A stretch of 64,000 nt of DNA from Przewalskia tangutica (taxonomy: Eukaryota; Streptophyta; Magnoliopsida; Solanales; Solanaceae). This document shows, in pieces, positions 50,710-63,456 of this stretch; the first letter of the stretch is position 1, and every line of letters starts with the position of its first letter. The translations under genes and the position numbers were made by a program. The notes under the pieces were generated by a model. The model was given only the letters and a program-made list of their open reading frames with translations. It did no database searches and was not told the origin of the DNA. The stretch is taken from the NCBI GenBank assembly GCA_029844215.1, contig CM056738.1:67237593-67301592 (forward strand). Reading direction: 5' to 3'.

Positions 50710-50895
50710 AATGATAAGGGAAAAGATTTCGTCAGAGGGTTCAATTTACAACACAGCTCTAAGGCACGATCTCAGAGTGAGAAGAATAGAAACCAATCCT
50801 AAATATCCTATAGCCTCCTGATTATTGGTGTGGTGCACAACACACCGATAATCAAGACTTCATCGATACGGTCAGACACTTTCCGAGGATTAATC

Positions 50896-50906
50896 GCTCG
50901 ATACCA
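50896..50906 (-). other. Primer-binding site of W
   Basis: GCTCGATACCA is one base shorter than the intact GCTCTGATACCA, the T of CTG being absent. It is four bases before the LTR at 50911. Confidence 0.78.
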
Positions 50907-50910
50907 CTTT

Positions 50911-53900
50911 TGTCGCGACCAACCGGTTCGTGGATCGTGCCTTACCCCGCACCCAAGTAGACATACATCGAGTAATCACGAACAAACACAACCATATGAG
51001 ATAATGTATATAAAACAATAATCAGGAAACTTGCCTTTCGCATATATATAAATGACAACTTTTAACATGAATGCAGTTTAATCCTTTTTACAAACCATGC
51101 CCACAACAAGATTTACTGCACTTCTAAGAATGATATGACAACAATGGCGACAGGCCCCGCCAAACCCCGAATGTAAACACTTACTACGACGGGGACTACA
51201 CCACCGATAAGCCTCCGAGAAACGAGCTTCCCAAACGCCGAATCGTGACTCGAGAGCTAGGATCAACGATCGTGTACCTCAACTCGCGGCATTAACGCAG
51301 CCGGGCGAGGTCGCATAACAGTACCGAGTATGTGAAACTAAAAATACCGCAAATGAAATCATAATAGTCTATAAAGCAGAGACATGTATGATGACCAAAC
51401 TACGCTTTACAATAACTAAGCAAATATATCAAGTCGTGACTCACGCCTCAAGTCACCACCAAAGAACATAACAGCTGGTCTCACGCCACAACATCAATCG
51501 TGCCCGTGGACACATTCCTCACCGCTAGCGGTTTATGATATAAAAGTTCCAAGGAACACATGAACACCGTGTCCCACTGTGCCATAATAACACCGTGACG
51601 GGTAAGTACGAAGGCATAGCCGCTTACTAACACCCACGCATCAACAAGGTCATGAATCAGATCATAAGATCTGTCTGCATCGTCACATGATCAAAGCCGC
51701 CACTTGCCCGCAGATCTAACGCGCGTCTAGTCTCGAACTTCCGCAGCCCGCATAGGCCAATCTCATCGCCCGCATGCAGGCATCCCCGCATCGAGGGTAG
51801 CTACTCCGCAGATCGCCCCGACTTCGCATCCGCACGCCACAAGGACCGCATGCCCATAAAGGACGACACTAACTCGAACTCTCGTAGTTCCAAGATAGCC
51901 CGGGACTGCATGAGGTATTCTCGAATCATAGGTCCATCGACTACCGAGTCTACCCCGCATCGGAGGGCGCTTAACCCCGAATCATCTCAAGAGATGAATG
52001 CCACAATACTATCATAACGATCGATAGTTAATAAGCACAATCAAGGAAACCCTTCACACAAACATCACAAGATACTAACACACGTAAAGATCCCAACACG
52101 TTTACTTATCAACGCAATCAAGAAAGTATTACAAGGCTATCACAAACCAATACAATCAAGTTGTTCACACAAGGTACCTTCTACTATATGATTAACAAAA
52201 TCGGTTTTTATCCCCAAAGTACTTCATACATCAACTCTTAAAAGATACGTTACTTTCACAATGTCACACAATACCCGTAGAGTATAAAATAGAGTGACTA
52301 TCCTTTTAAAGTAAATCAATTACTTCTCTTTGTAAGATCAAGTAACAACATTATTTTTCAAACGCCCAAGTTTGCCTAATTTCAAATGTTCACGCTTCTT
52401 ATTTTTAGAAAGGTTTCGTAGTTCATAGTCTTATTCATTTAAGAATATAATTCTTTTAAACAACTGAGAAACATAAGCCTTATATGTGAGTAGGATATTC
52501 TTGTTTATAACAATCTTATTACAATGACCATGATCTAGGAAATATCATTTTGTCTCATCTTAGCTTCTATGCAGATGGAAGTTTCTACCGGTTTTCATAA
52601 TACTTAATTATTCAAAACATTTCCTTTTATTAACGCCGCATGGTTTGTCGATACACATTCCGATTTCAAATCAAGAAAGCATTCTTAAGCCGTTATACCT
52701 AACTTCCCACAAAGCTAGTATAACTCTTAAGTTTTCAAACACCAAGTATTACTTCCTTTCAAAATGATTCAAAAATCTTTTAAAATACTTCAAGTTCTTT
52801 CTTATCATATAGCAAGCCGCTTATAGTTCAAATGTTACTCTTAAAAACCACATGTATTTTCTTACTAACATAAAGTCATATAACCAACTTCCCATAAGGC
52901 CGTTAGACCACTTTATGTTTTATACCATTCTAACATATTTCGCACATGTACGTCTACCGTACTACATAGTTCACTCATATCATGCGAGAGAGCTAGGAAG
53001 AGGTGCACATACCTCGACGATTATCGACTAATAGCAAAATGCTCCGAGTACCTCAAGCCGTCGGCTACTCCTTAAGCCAAGTAGAACGCGCCACACGTAG
53101 TACTTCAACCTATAAGGCCACAAGGCGCTTATTAACATTTAGGTCTCATCGTAGAACTTTCTACAGAAATTTCGGCAGCACCTCCCCCCCCCGCAACAGC
53201 GTAAATCTCCTCCTCTATCGAGGCCGGCTACCAAGCCAACCAGGGGGGGGTTATACATCTAACCCTAACGGGTACAATTCTACTCCACGGTACTACTACA
53301 CAAGTCTCCATCAGAATACACCTATGTAATTACAGTTCAGTACTATATATAGTATACTTCTACTATACAATCTAACAACATGTAATTTCCAATTACAATA
53401 GGGGGACAAGATAATTACCTCGATAAGCCCATAATTATCCGAGTTTAAAGTCGATCCTGGGCAATCGTTTAGCTCCAACTCCGAGCGCTCCAACCCGCTC
53501 TAAACCACCCTTAGAAGTTCTAACCAACTTCTACACAAAACTCCAACGGACTATGGAGATTTTCCTAGGGTTTCGGTTTTGTGTGACCGACGGAAGTATA
53601 ATAGTATAACTGTGCTTTTTGTAAAGGTATAACCTTAGAATACTACAAGGTATATGGCTAAGGTAATTTGGGAATTATAACAATACTTTTGAGAGTATTT
53701 CTACCAAGAGGGGGGGGGTATTATATGAAAACAAACTAGCAGTGGGTACCCCACGGCCACACCACAAAGGAGTGTGGCTACCCTCGCCTACCCCACTAGG
53801 GGAACTCTCGCTGGGGCCTCACGAAAGTGGAGGGAAGGCTCTCAAGACTTAGGCATTTTGGATGAAGGTTCATCAAAGGAGAGGGTATTTATAGCACAAG

Positions 53901-54559
53901 CCAAGGCCAACCAATGGCCAAGATCTAGCCAAGTGCCTAGCAAGTGTAGGCCAAGATTCACCCAAGTGTCCTAGCCAACTTGCACACAAAATATCTACCA
54001 AAAATATCTCCCACTTGCCTCCCCAAATCGTCCAAACCGCCCACTTTGCCCACCATGAGAGGTGCAAGTGCCGCCTCTCGTTGGTCCAAAATGTTCCGCC
54101 TCTCTAAAAATCCGCAAAAATACTTAATGACATAGCCGAAATTCCCTACGAAAGTCGTGGAAAACGCTTTCGTCGAAAAACGACTCTAACCGGTGTTGTG
54201 CACAAACATATTTCTACCAAAGGTGCCACATGGGGTGACACGTGTCGCCCCGATTCGCCCAAAATATTTCGTCTTAGAAAATATCCAAAACGCCAAAATC
54301 TCAAAATCAAAGCGGCCCACAAAATCAGAATTACTCCCGTGGCCCCACGTGACCATTTTCGAAAATAAAATTCCATAATTCTCTAATATTCCAGAAGTCC
54401 GAATACCAAACGGGAATCCAATTCCATAAACGAACCTTTTTCCTTCACAAAACCGGAAACTTTTCCGTGGAAAATTCACCTCTTTCTTCCTTTCCAATCT
54501 TTCTCGTCAGATTCTCGCACGCACGCCCCTCGCATACATACCGAACTACGGGTATAACA
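50911..54559 (-). repeat. W 5' LTR (3649 bp)
   Basis: It begins TGTCGCGACCAACCGG and ends CGAACTACGGGTATAACA. It carries the W-specific block with GACACGTGTC at 54237-54246 and CACGTG at 54346-54351. TATA box at 53886-53893. Confidence 0.92.
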
Positions 54560-54613
54560 AGTTCGAATTTCCTACGCACGCCCCGCACATACTCCGGAAA
54601 TACGGGTATAACA
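54560..54613 (-). repeat. Z 3' LTR, terminal segment
   Basis: These are the last 54 bases of the Z left LTR, from AGTTCGAATTTCC to ACGGGTATAACA, cut off from the rest by W. The shortened inverted purine tract TTCTCCTTCCTT follows. Confidence 0.9.
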
Positions 54614-54625
54614 TTCTCCTTCCTT

Positions 54626-56349
54626 AGAAACATTCGTCCGAATGTTCCTTCTAAGTCTCAAACAAACGCGCGCCAAGATAGTCTTCACTACTATACTTAC
54701 GAGAACAAACTTGCCACACATGGCCACGTAAACAATCGCAAGAAAATACTTATATCCAAGTCCACGAGGAAACACCTCTAACATCACCACAACCACCTCT
54801 CTCCGTGGTCTAAAATATACTTCCTTCGCACCTTCTCTTTACAAAAGAAATGATCACATCTATGCCGCCATACATGCTCGCTTCTCTTTACTCGTCAGAG
54901 ATACCACTTTGTCACTTTGTCGCGAGCCTTGCTCCGACGACTAACAAATGGTACCGGTCGCCATGATCCCGAGGATGTCGTACACTCGAACTCTTACCAC
55001 ATTCGACACGACTTCAGATTCAAAACTCGGGTTACTATCTCTAACGTGGTCATCATTAATCGGGAACACTGATGGATCTTCGATACTTCCCGAACATCAC
55101 AATACGAAGATCGGACGATCGCCTCCTACGCCGGACGGCAAATGCTAACATATAGGCAACCCGCCTATCCTTCACATGAACTCACAAAGGCCCAAAGTAA
55201 CTCGCTAAGTTCCTCTGCTTTCCAAAACTCGTCGCACCCAAACCGGGTGGTACCTTCGAAGACCGACCGCCAACTCGATCTCTAAGCGCCGCCGCCGATT
55301 ATCCGCACGATTCCTCCGAGCCGCCGAACTTCTTCTAGACAAGCTTCACTATCCATCGTCACGGAACAAGCTCAACCAACTATCTCAACCCCCGCTAACA
55401 TCGAACCAATCGACCGGCGACTTACACTTCCGCCCGCAAGGCTTCATAAGGCGACATCCGAACACCGAAATGGTAGCTCAAACGCCTCCTCCACAGAGAC
55501 AACAATCCTCACAACTACCTCGAAATTCAAACACCGCCCGAGGGCGAACGCGATTCTCGAGACTCACCGAGTTCTTAACACATGCTTGGCAAAACTTCCA
55601 GAACAACAACAATTTCTACCTGGCTCCATCGTTCGACATAAGGTGAAGGTAGGCACCTCGTGCAGCCCTACAACCTTCGATAACTCAACACACGAGTAAA
55701 CGGCCCCGATCAAGAACACGATGGGCTGCCCCCATCGGCCCGACCACTAGTCGAACGCATCCACGAACTCGTACGCTGGTTAACTAAACTTGGGCCTAAC
55801 ACCCTCACAACCCTAACACAAGGCGGGACAACCACAACCTGACCCCACCACCAAACCTACCGCGGGTTGACCCGCAACGTGGCCTCAACCCGACCCGGCA
55901 ACGCGCACAATACTAGCTCCCCGATTCGGAACAATCTCACAAATCATGTTTCGAAAACCTAGCGGTCTTCTTAGCTCAACTACCCCCTTTCATTCCACAC
56001 TACTAGGGACCTATCCCAAACATAACTCACGTGCACTATGCACTTCCGATAAGGGTCAAACATAACACTACACCTTTTTTTTTGAGATGGCCTCACCTCT
56101 AGGGTCTCTACGTAAAAAGCTCTAAGGCTCACACCTTCTCTATCCCCCAAAATCTTACTCGGTTAAACAACCATGATCTAATCACGACTAACACACTGTT
56201 ATCAGAACATAGCACTTAAGGTATACTCACCTTATCACACATACTGATCTCTAGAGGGTTAAAGATATATTTATATCTACTGCTTCACTCCCCTTAGTCG
56301 TTCAAGTCAAACACGCCTGTAGGCGAGCTAAGGAAGATGACGAACTACC
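54626..56349 (-). other. Z internal non-coding region
   Basis: It is collinear with 12576-14184. A GATACCACTTTGTCAC motif lies near 54900. No pol motif. A T run is at about 56076-56083. Confidence 0.6.
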
Positions 56350-57060
56350 CACCAATCCTGAAGGCTAAGTCCTCCTACAAGGACACTCTCACGACACATG
56401 GCCCTGACGGCCGCAGGTACAACAAATATCAACTAAAAGACGACATTCCCCGGGATGACGTCTGTCACACTGTGAACTGGAAGCCCTGGAGTTCTGACCA
56501 ACTCCTGCATACTCCGAACGTCCTGATATCCGTGGAAGACTACTCTGCACTGGCGGAGGTGCATATCAAATCTGCTGGTGAGGCGACTTGCCTCGAAAGT
56601 TACCAAAGGACCTTGCTGCTCTGGCCCTTTTCTGCTGTCCTTCGTTAACCCGTCGATCTCTACGTTTCTCGGCCTGCTGCGCATAAGCCCGTACACAGGC
56701 CATGCTCAAGCTCAACTGAAGAATTACTCTTGCACAACCCACTTTTAGATAGTCCTCAAGACTCGCGGTACATCGGTATACTCTCTGGTAGCCAAATCTA
56801 TAGCTAGTAACAGGGTCGCCTCTTTGCAATCTAAATTCTCTGCTCTGGCCGTGGAACCGGCGTTCAAATGTCATGGCCGCAGTAGGAACTGCCGCCGCTG
56901 CACTAAACTCTGCTGGGGCTAGTGACGTCGCAAAACTCCCCGAATGAAGCACCACCCCAGGTGATGATTGGGCCTGTGCCCACGTAACCCTCTCAGATTT
57001 ACTCGCAGCCTCCTCGGCTGCCTTGCCCTCCTGGGCCCGGGTTGCCCTACGCGGAGGCAT
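56350..57060 (-). pseudogene. gag of Z, best-preserved short-type copy
   Basis: The minus-strand ATG at 57058-57060 starts MPPRRATRAQEGKAAEEAAS. One frame stays open from there to 56566, about 165 residues. It includes a SLAPAEFSAAAAVPTAAM stretch, an ACVRAYAQQAEKRR block and QQKRARAARSFGNFRGKSP. The same regions flank the core of the E1 gag, but the FSKAFLAHF-type capsid block is absent. After a frame change near 56570-56690 come a damaged first knuckle (CDxxHPGEC, about 56440-56474) and a near-complete second knuckle (CTCGRQGH, about 56385-56421). Gag function is assigned by similarity to E1 and to the plant gypsy family. Whether this shortened form is a defined variant or decay is open. 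Confidence 0.72.
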
Positions 57061-57248
57061 AACCATAAGGGAAATAATTTCGTCAGAGGGTCCAACTTAC
57101 AACACAGCTCTAAGGCACGATCTCAGAGTGAGAAGAATAGAAATCAATCCTAAATATCCTATAGCCTCCTGATTATTGATGTGGTGCACAACACACCGAT
57201 AATCAAGACTTCATCGATACGGTCATAGACACTTTCCGAGGATTAACA

Positions 57249-57257
57249 CTGATACCA
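57249..57257 (-). other. Primer-binding site of Z
   Basis: CTGATACCA is intact here, but the preceding GCT of the 12-base site reads ACA. It is four bases before the LTR at 57262. Confidence 0.75.
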
Positions 57258-57261
57258 CTTT

Positions 57262-60200
57262 TGTCACGACCGATTCCGCCCGTGGATCGTGCCTTACCGG
57301 CACCCTAGTGATACAACATCAGAGTAATCAGCGGAACATAAAACGATACAAGACATATTATGAAATATGAAACAATAATCTGAGAAAAACTTGCCTTTCG
57401 GCATATATAAAAAAATGACAACTTTTTCAACATGAACAGTTTAATCCTTTTTACAAGCCCTGCCCACAACAGTACTACAGACCTCTAAGAATGATATTAC
57501 AACAATGGCGGGATAGGGCCCCGCCAAACCCCTGAATGTAAACACTTACTACGACAGGGGACTATACCACTGATAAGCCTCCGGAGGAACGGAGCTTCCC
57601 AAACGCCAAATCGTGACTCGAGAGCTAGGATCAACGATCGGTGTACCTCAACTGCGGCATGAACGCAGCCCCGGGCGAGGTCGATAACAGTACCGAGTAT
57701 GTGAAATCAAAAATACGCATCAGAATGAAATCATAGCGATCATATACAGCAGAGACATGTATGATAACCAAACTACGCTTACAACAAAGCAACACGTCAA
57801 GTCGTGGACTCACGCCTCAAGTCATCACTCAAGTATAACAATGGGTCTCGTGCCCACAACATCAATCATGCCGTGGAATACCTTCCTCACCGCCAGCCTA
57901 TGATATAAAAGCACCAAGGAACACACATGAACACCAGTGTCCCACTGTGTCATAATAAAATCAGACGGTAAGTACGAAGGCATAGCCGACTACTAAAAAC
58001 CCACGCACAACAAGGTCATGAATCAGATCATAAGATCTGTCTGCCGTCACATGATCAAAGCCGCCACTTGCCCGCAGATCGATGTACGCTGCCTAACCTC
58101 GAACTCCCGCACTCGCATAGGCCAATCTCATCGCCCGCATGAGGTATTCTCGCATCGAGGGTAGCTACTCCGGCATCGCCCCGACTTCGCATCCGCATGG
58201 CCACATGGACCGCATGCCCATAAAGGACGACACTAACTCGAACTCTCGTAGCTCCGCATAGGCCCCTGGGACCTGCATGAGGTATTCTCGAATCATAGGT
58301 CCATCGACCCGCCTGAGTCTACCCCGCATCGGAGGGCAGCTTAACCTCCGGAATCATCTCAAGAGATGAGTGATGTAAAATACTAACACAACAGCTTATC
58401 GTTAAGCAACATAAGCACAACAAGGGAAACCCCTTTACACAACATCACAAGATACTAACACACGTAGCATCCTAGCATGTTTACTTATCAATCAACAAGA
58501 AAGTATTACCAGGCTATCACAAACCAACACAATCAAGTTATACACACAAGGTACTTTCTACTATATGCCAACAAGTTCGGGGTTTTATCCCTAAAGTACT
58601 TCATACATTAACTCTTTAAAAGATACGTTACTTACACAATGTCACACAATACCCGTAGTATAAAATAGAGTGACTATCCTTTTAAAGTAAATCAATTACT
58701 TCTCTATGTAAAAATCAATTAGCAACATTCTTTTCCAATGATCAAGTTTGCCAAATTTCCAATGTTCAAGTTTCTCATTTTAGAAAAGTTTCGTAGTTCA
58801 TAGTCTTATTCATTTAAGAATATAATTCTCCTTTAAACTATCTGAGAAACATAAGTCTTATATGTGAGTAGGATATTCTTGTTTATAACAATCTTATTAC
58901 AGCAGCAATGATCTAGGAAATATCATTTTGTCTCATCTTAGCTTCTATGCAGATGGAAGTTTCTACTGGTTTTAATAATACTTAATCTGTCAAAACATTT
59001 CCTTTTATTAACGCTGCAGTGGTTTGTCGATACACATTCGATTTCCAAATCAAGAAACATTCTTAAGCCGTTATACCTAACTTCCCATAAAGCTAGTATA
59101 ACTCTTAAGTTTTCGAAAACCAAGTATTACTTCTTCTTTCAAAATGATTCAAAAATCTTTTGAAATACTTCAAGTTCTTTATTAACACATAACAAGCCAG
59201 TTATAGTTCAAATCAGTTACCTTTTTAAAGACCACAAGTATTTTCTTACCAACATAAAGCTGTTATAACCAACTTCTCATAAAGCCGTTATAACACTTTA
59301 TGTTTTAAACCAATCAAATACGTTTAGCACATGTACGTCTACCGTACTACATAGTTCACACATATCATGCTAGAAGAGATAGGAAGAGGTTCACATACCT
59401 CGCGACAGTATCGACTAATAGCAAAACGCCCAAGTACTTCCAACCGCGGCTACTCCTAAGCCAAGTAGATCGCGCCACACGTAGTACTTCAACCTATAAG
59501 GCCACAAGGCGCTTATTAACATTTAGATCCTCGTAGAACATCCTACGTAAAATTCGGCAAAGACTCTCCCCGCAACACAGAAATCTCCTCCTCTATCGGC
59601 CGCTATCAAGCCAACCGTGTGGGTTCATACATCTAACCCGAACGTACAATTCTACTCCACAAGATTACTACACAAGTCTCATCGTAATACATCCCTATGT
59701 AATTACGATTCAAGATTCTTCTTTAAATTCAGCTTAAGTCGCAAGACATTGCCGTAAGTATTATTCAGCTTAAGTCAAAAGACATTGCGATAACTACGTT
59801 CAGTACTATATATAGTATACTTCAACTATATATTCTAACAATATGTAATTTCCAATTACAATAGAGGGACAAGATATTTACCTCGATAAGCCCATAATTA
59901 TCCGAGTTTTAAATGTCGATCCTGAGCAAGGTTTAGCTCCAACTCCGTGGTTCGACTACCCAAACCACCCTTAGAAGTTCTAACCAACTTCTACACAACA
60001 CTCCAACGGACTATGGAGATTTTCCTAGGTTTCGGTTTTGTGACAGACGGAAGTATAATAGTATTTACGGGCTTTTCAGATAGGTATAACCTTAGAATAC
60101 TACAAGGTATACGGCTAAGGTAATTGGGCATTACAACAATACTTTTGAGAGTATTTCTACCAAGAGAGTGGGTATTATACGAAAGCAACTAGGCAGTGGG

Positions 60201-60778
60201 TACCCACGGCTAGCACCCTGGAGGGGGTGGCTACCCTCGGCCTACCCCACTGTGGGGAACTCTCGCTGGGGGAGGGACGAGAACAATAACAAGAGAGGGG
60301 GGGGGATTTTAACACTTAGAGATTTGTGGAAAGGATGAAGAATTCATCAAAGGGAGAGGGGTATTTATAGGTCAAGGGATGGCCAACCAAAGGCCAAGAT
60401 CAATCCATGTGTTAGGCAAGTGTAGGGCTAGGATTTACCAAACACAAATATCCTACCTACCCTTGACTTTGTCAAGGCACAAAAAACGTGCCTTACCTTG
60501 TCCATTTCGTCCAAATGGACGATTTGAAGTCCACCAATGAGAGGGTGCCAAGTGGCGCCCTCTTGTTGGTCCAACACGTTTCGTCTCTCGTAAAAATCCG
60601 CAAAAATTATAAATTCCATAGCCGTAATTTCCCCTACGAAAGCTGTGTAAACGTTTCGTCTAAAAACGACTCTAACCGGGTGTTGTGCACAAAGTGAAAA
60701 TCGGCCAAGCCTTACTTGAAGTTCGAAATTTCCTACGTACGTCCTCGCGTACATACTCTGGAAATACGGGGTATAACA
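57262..60778 (-). repeat. Z 5' LTR (3517 bp)
   Basis: It begins TGTCACGACCGATTCCG and ends GGAAATACGGGGTATAACA, followed by ATAAT. TATA box at 60362-60369. It provides the uninterrupted form of the W target region. Confidence 0.93.
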
Positions 60779-61470
60779 ATAATAGTATAACTGGGCTTTT
60801 TGTAAAGGTATAACCTTAGAATACTACAAGGTATATGGCTAAGGTAATTTGGGCATTATAACAATACTTTTGAGAGTATTTTTACCAAGAGGGGGGGTGT
60901 TTTATACGAGACAACTAGGCTAGGGGGGGAGGGTACCCCACGGCCACACTACTAGGAGGGGGGAGGGCTCTGCCAAGGGGAGGGGAGGATGAGAACAACT
61001 CTTTCAAGGAGGAGGATTTCTAACACTTAGGAAATATTTGGACTGGAAGAAGAAGTCATCCTAAGGGGGGTATTTATAGTATAAGCCAAGGCCAACCAAT
61101 GGCCAAGATCATGCCAAGTGCAAGGCAAGTGTAGGGCCAAGATCTTGCCAAGTGCCCCTTAACCAACTAACACACAAATATCCTACCAACTCCATGACAA
61201 AATAGGCACACTTTCGGCCACCCTTGACCGCCAAGGTGTTCGAATGAGAGGGTGACAAGTGTCGCCTCTTGTTGGTCCAAAATGTTTCGCCTCTGAAAAA
61301 TCCGCAAAAATTAAAAATGAAATAGCCGGAATTTTCCCTACGAAAGTCAGGAAACGCTTCACGAAAAACGACTCTTATCGTGTTGTGAACAAAAACAATC
61401 GCCAAGCCTATTTGAAGTTCGAATTTTTCTACGCACGCCCCCACGCATACTGCGGAAATACGGTATAACA
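60779..61470 (-). repeat. Y 5' LTR, segment 2
   Basis: It resumes with ATAATAGTATAACTGGGC, carries the TATA box at 61071-61078 and ends GGAAATACGGTATAACA. It keeps the LTR end that the Y left LTR has lost. Confidence 0.9.
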
Positions 61471-61884
61471 GTGGGTATTTATAGGGAGTTCAATGGCCAA
61501 GATCAAGCCATGTGGGGGGCAAGTGGAGGGCCAAGATTTGCCCAAGTGCCCCTACCCCTACTCCACCAAACAAGGCACAAAACAAGCCACAAAACAAGCC
61601 ACAATTTCATGCCCATCGTCGAGGGACGCCACTTTTACCGTCCACTTGAGGGTGACAAGTGTCACCCTCTCGTTGGTCCAAAATATTACGTCTCTCGGAA
61701 AAATCCGCAAAAATTAAAAATGATATAGCCGGAATTTTCCCTTCGCAAGTTTTGTAAAACGTTTCGTCGAAAAACGATTCTAATCGGGTGTTGTGCACAA
61801 AATATTTTCGTCCAAGCCTACTTAAAGTTCAAACTTTTCTACGTACGTCCTTACGTACATACTCTGAAAATACGGGGTATAACA
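61471..61884 (-). repeat. X 5' LTR, segment 3
   Basis: It resumes GTGGGTATTTATAGGGAGTTC, matching 23705-23725 of the X left LTR, and ends ACGGGGTATAACA. It contains the inverted TATA box (61476-61483), five bases from the Y junction, and the palindrome at about 61649-61670. AAACAAGCCAC is duplicated at about 61579-61601 relative to 23813-23823. Confidence 0.9.
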
Positions 61885-61966
61885 CTCGGCCCATCTCATG
61901 GGACTCGATAAAGAATCAGGTGGGATACGTGTCTCGGCCCATCTCATGGGACTCGATAAAGAATCA
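61885..61966. repeat. 48-bp direct repeat at the X/H junction
   Basis: CTCGGCCCATCTCATGGGAC followed by TCGATAAAGAATCA occurs at 61885 and again at 61933, with identical 34-base cores. CCCATCTCATGGG is itself nearly palindromic. It lies directly against the end of X and is not found elsewhere in the window. Confidence 0.85.
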
Positions 61967-62790
61967 CTCATAACAAATCAGCCGGCCCTCCATCGAGAGA
62001 CGCGGTAGCACAAAAATACAACACTTGCACAACAAAGGCTATCTCCACAAGCATAGGAAAGTTCAACATACTCATGGACTTATATTTTATTACAACAAAT
62101 CCGGGTTTTAACCCCAAAGTACTACATACATTAACTCTTTTCAAAAGATCCGTTTCTTTCACAAAAGTCACACGATATCCGTAGTATGAAAATAGAGTGA
62201 CTATCTTTTTAAGTAAACCAAAACACTTCCCTTTGTAAAATCAAGTAACAACATTATTTTCCAAACGTTCAAGTTTGCTTAATTTCAAATGCTCAAGTCT
62301 CTTATTTTAGAAAGGATTCATAACTCATAGTCTTAATCTCTTTTAAAACAATTGAGTAACATAAGTCTTATGTGTGAGCCGTTTATTCTTGTTTATAACA
62401 ATCTTGTTACAGCAGCCATGATCTAGGAAATGTAATACAATTTTGTCTTATCTTAGCTTCTATGCAGATGGAGGTTTCTACTGGTTTTAATAACAATTAG
62501 TCAATACATTTCCTTTATTAACGCTGCAATGGTTTGTTCGATACTTATTCTCATTTCCGAAATCAGTAAAACATTATTCTTTAAAAGCCAAGTACTCATT
62601 ACTCACGAATGAGGTTTCACAACATTTTAACAAAATTCATAGTCCTTAACATTTCATAAAACGTCATTTATAAGTTAAGTCTCTTATCTTTCAAGACAAC
62701 AAGAAGTATTCTTTTAGAACCCAAAGAACTTACTCTTTTCAAAACAAGTAACCTATACTTAAAATCAAGTTACTTCTCTTTTTCCGAAAA

Positions 62791-62909
62791 CAAGTCGTTA
62801 TAAGTCAAGTCTCTTATCTTTCAAGATCAAGTCTCTCAACTTTCAAAATCAAGTCGTTTATAAGTCAAGTCTCTTATCTTTTAAGATCAAGTCTCTTAAC
62901 TTCTACAAT
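62791..62909. repeat. 60-bp tandem repeat in H
   Basis: Two copies of a unit start CAAGTCGTTATAAGTCAAGT and CAAGTCGTTTATAAGTCAAG, exactly one unit apart, each with CTCTTATCTTTxAAGATCAAG inside. A partial third copy lies at about 62662-62697. Other copies have a single unit (for example 31848-31885). Confidence 0.8.
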
Positions 62910-63367
62910 CAATAAACCATTCTTTTACCTACATAACGTCGTTATAACTAACTTCCCATAAAGCTATTATAACACCCTATGTTTTAAACCAACCAAAACT
63001 CGTTTAGCACACGACGCTCACCGACTACATAGTTCACAACAATCATGCTAGAAAAGATAGGAAGAGGTTCACATACCTCGCGACGACATCGACAAATAGC
63101 AAAACGCTCCAAGTACTTCAACCCGTCGGCTACTCCTTAAGCCAAGTAGATCACGCCACACGTAGTACTCCACTCCTAAAATGGTCATAGTACTTCTATC
63201 AAACCTTTCTTACCATTGAAGACTTATACCAATAAAAGCCCTCTAATTCTACGGAAAATTGGGCAGCACTTCCCCCGTTTTTACTCACTTTTCCATCTTT
63301 CTCCAAGGCCCGAATAACCGTAATTATATGCCATATATAAGGCGTAATAATTAAACAACATAAAGAA

Positions 63368-63456
63368 GGGGATTACACGCCCAAACGGTAACGCGGTTTA
63401 CTATCACGCCTTCATAACAATACAATAATTAAAAAGGGGATCACACGCCCAAACGG
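63368..63456. repeat. 68-bp spaced repeat in H
   Basis: GGGGATTACACGCCCAAACGG at 63368 and GGGGATCACACGCCCAAACG at 63436 share a 21-base core with one change. It is part of a stretch (63170-63830) not shared with the other LTRs. Confidence 0.75.

Larger units (their letters stand above)
45170..54559 (-). mobile_element. W: innermost complete element on the right, with a variant U3
   Basis: It is 9390 bp: left LTR 45170-48812, internal region 48813-50910, right LTR 50911-54559, flanked by AGTTC. Its LTRs begin TGTCGCGACC instead of TGTCACGACC and are about 150 bp longer than the others because of an extra U3 block. Its internal region has lost the second half of gag. Confidence 0.93.
41742..60778 (-). 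mobile_element. Z: TR-GAG type element nested in Y and carrying W
   Basis: It has a left LTR 41742-45169 plus 54560-54613, an internal region 54614-57261 with the best-kept short-type gag, and a right LTR 57262-60778. ATAAT flanks it. Without W it is about 9.6 kb. Confidence 0.93.
32997..61470 (-). mobile_element. Y: TR-GAG type element nested in X and carrying Z
   Basis: It has a left LTR 32997-36346 (start truncated by deletion), an internal region to 38965, and a right LTR 38966-41741 and 60779-61470. The flanks are AGGGG and GTGGG inside a G run, so the duplication is blurred. The X LTR reads on from 32996 to 61471 (compare 23690-23720). Confidence 0.88.
21771..61884 (-). mobile_element. 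X: TR-GAG type element, left end outside the window, host of E0, S and Y
   Basis: It has part of its left LTR (21771-24103), an internal region 24104-26598, and a right LTR in three pieces (26599-27133, 30494-32996, 61471-61884, together about 3.45 kb). E0 splits its left LTR, and the missing first part must lie left of the window. It ends GGGGTATAACA at 61884. CTCGG at 61885-61889 is the expected duplication. Confidence 0.85.
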
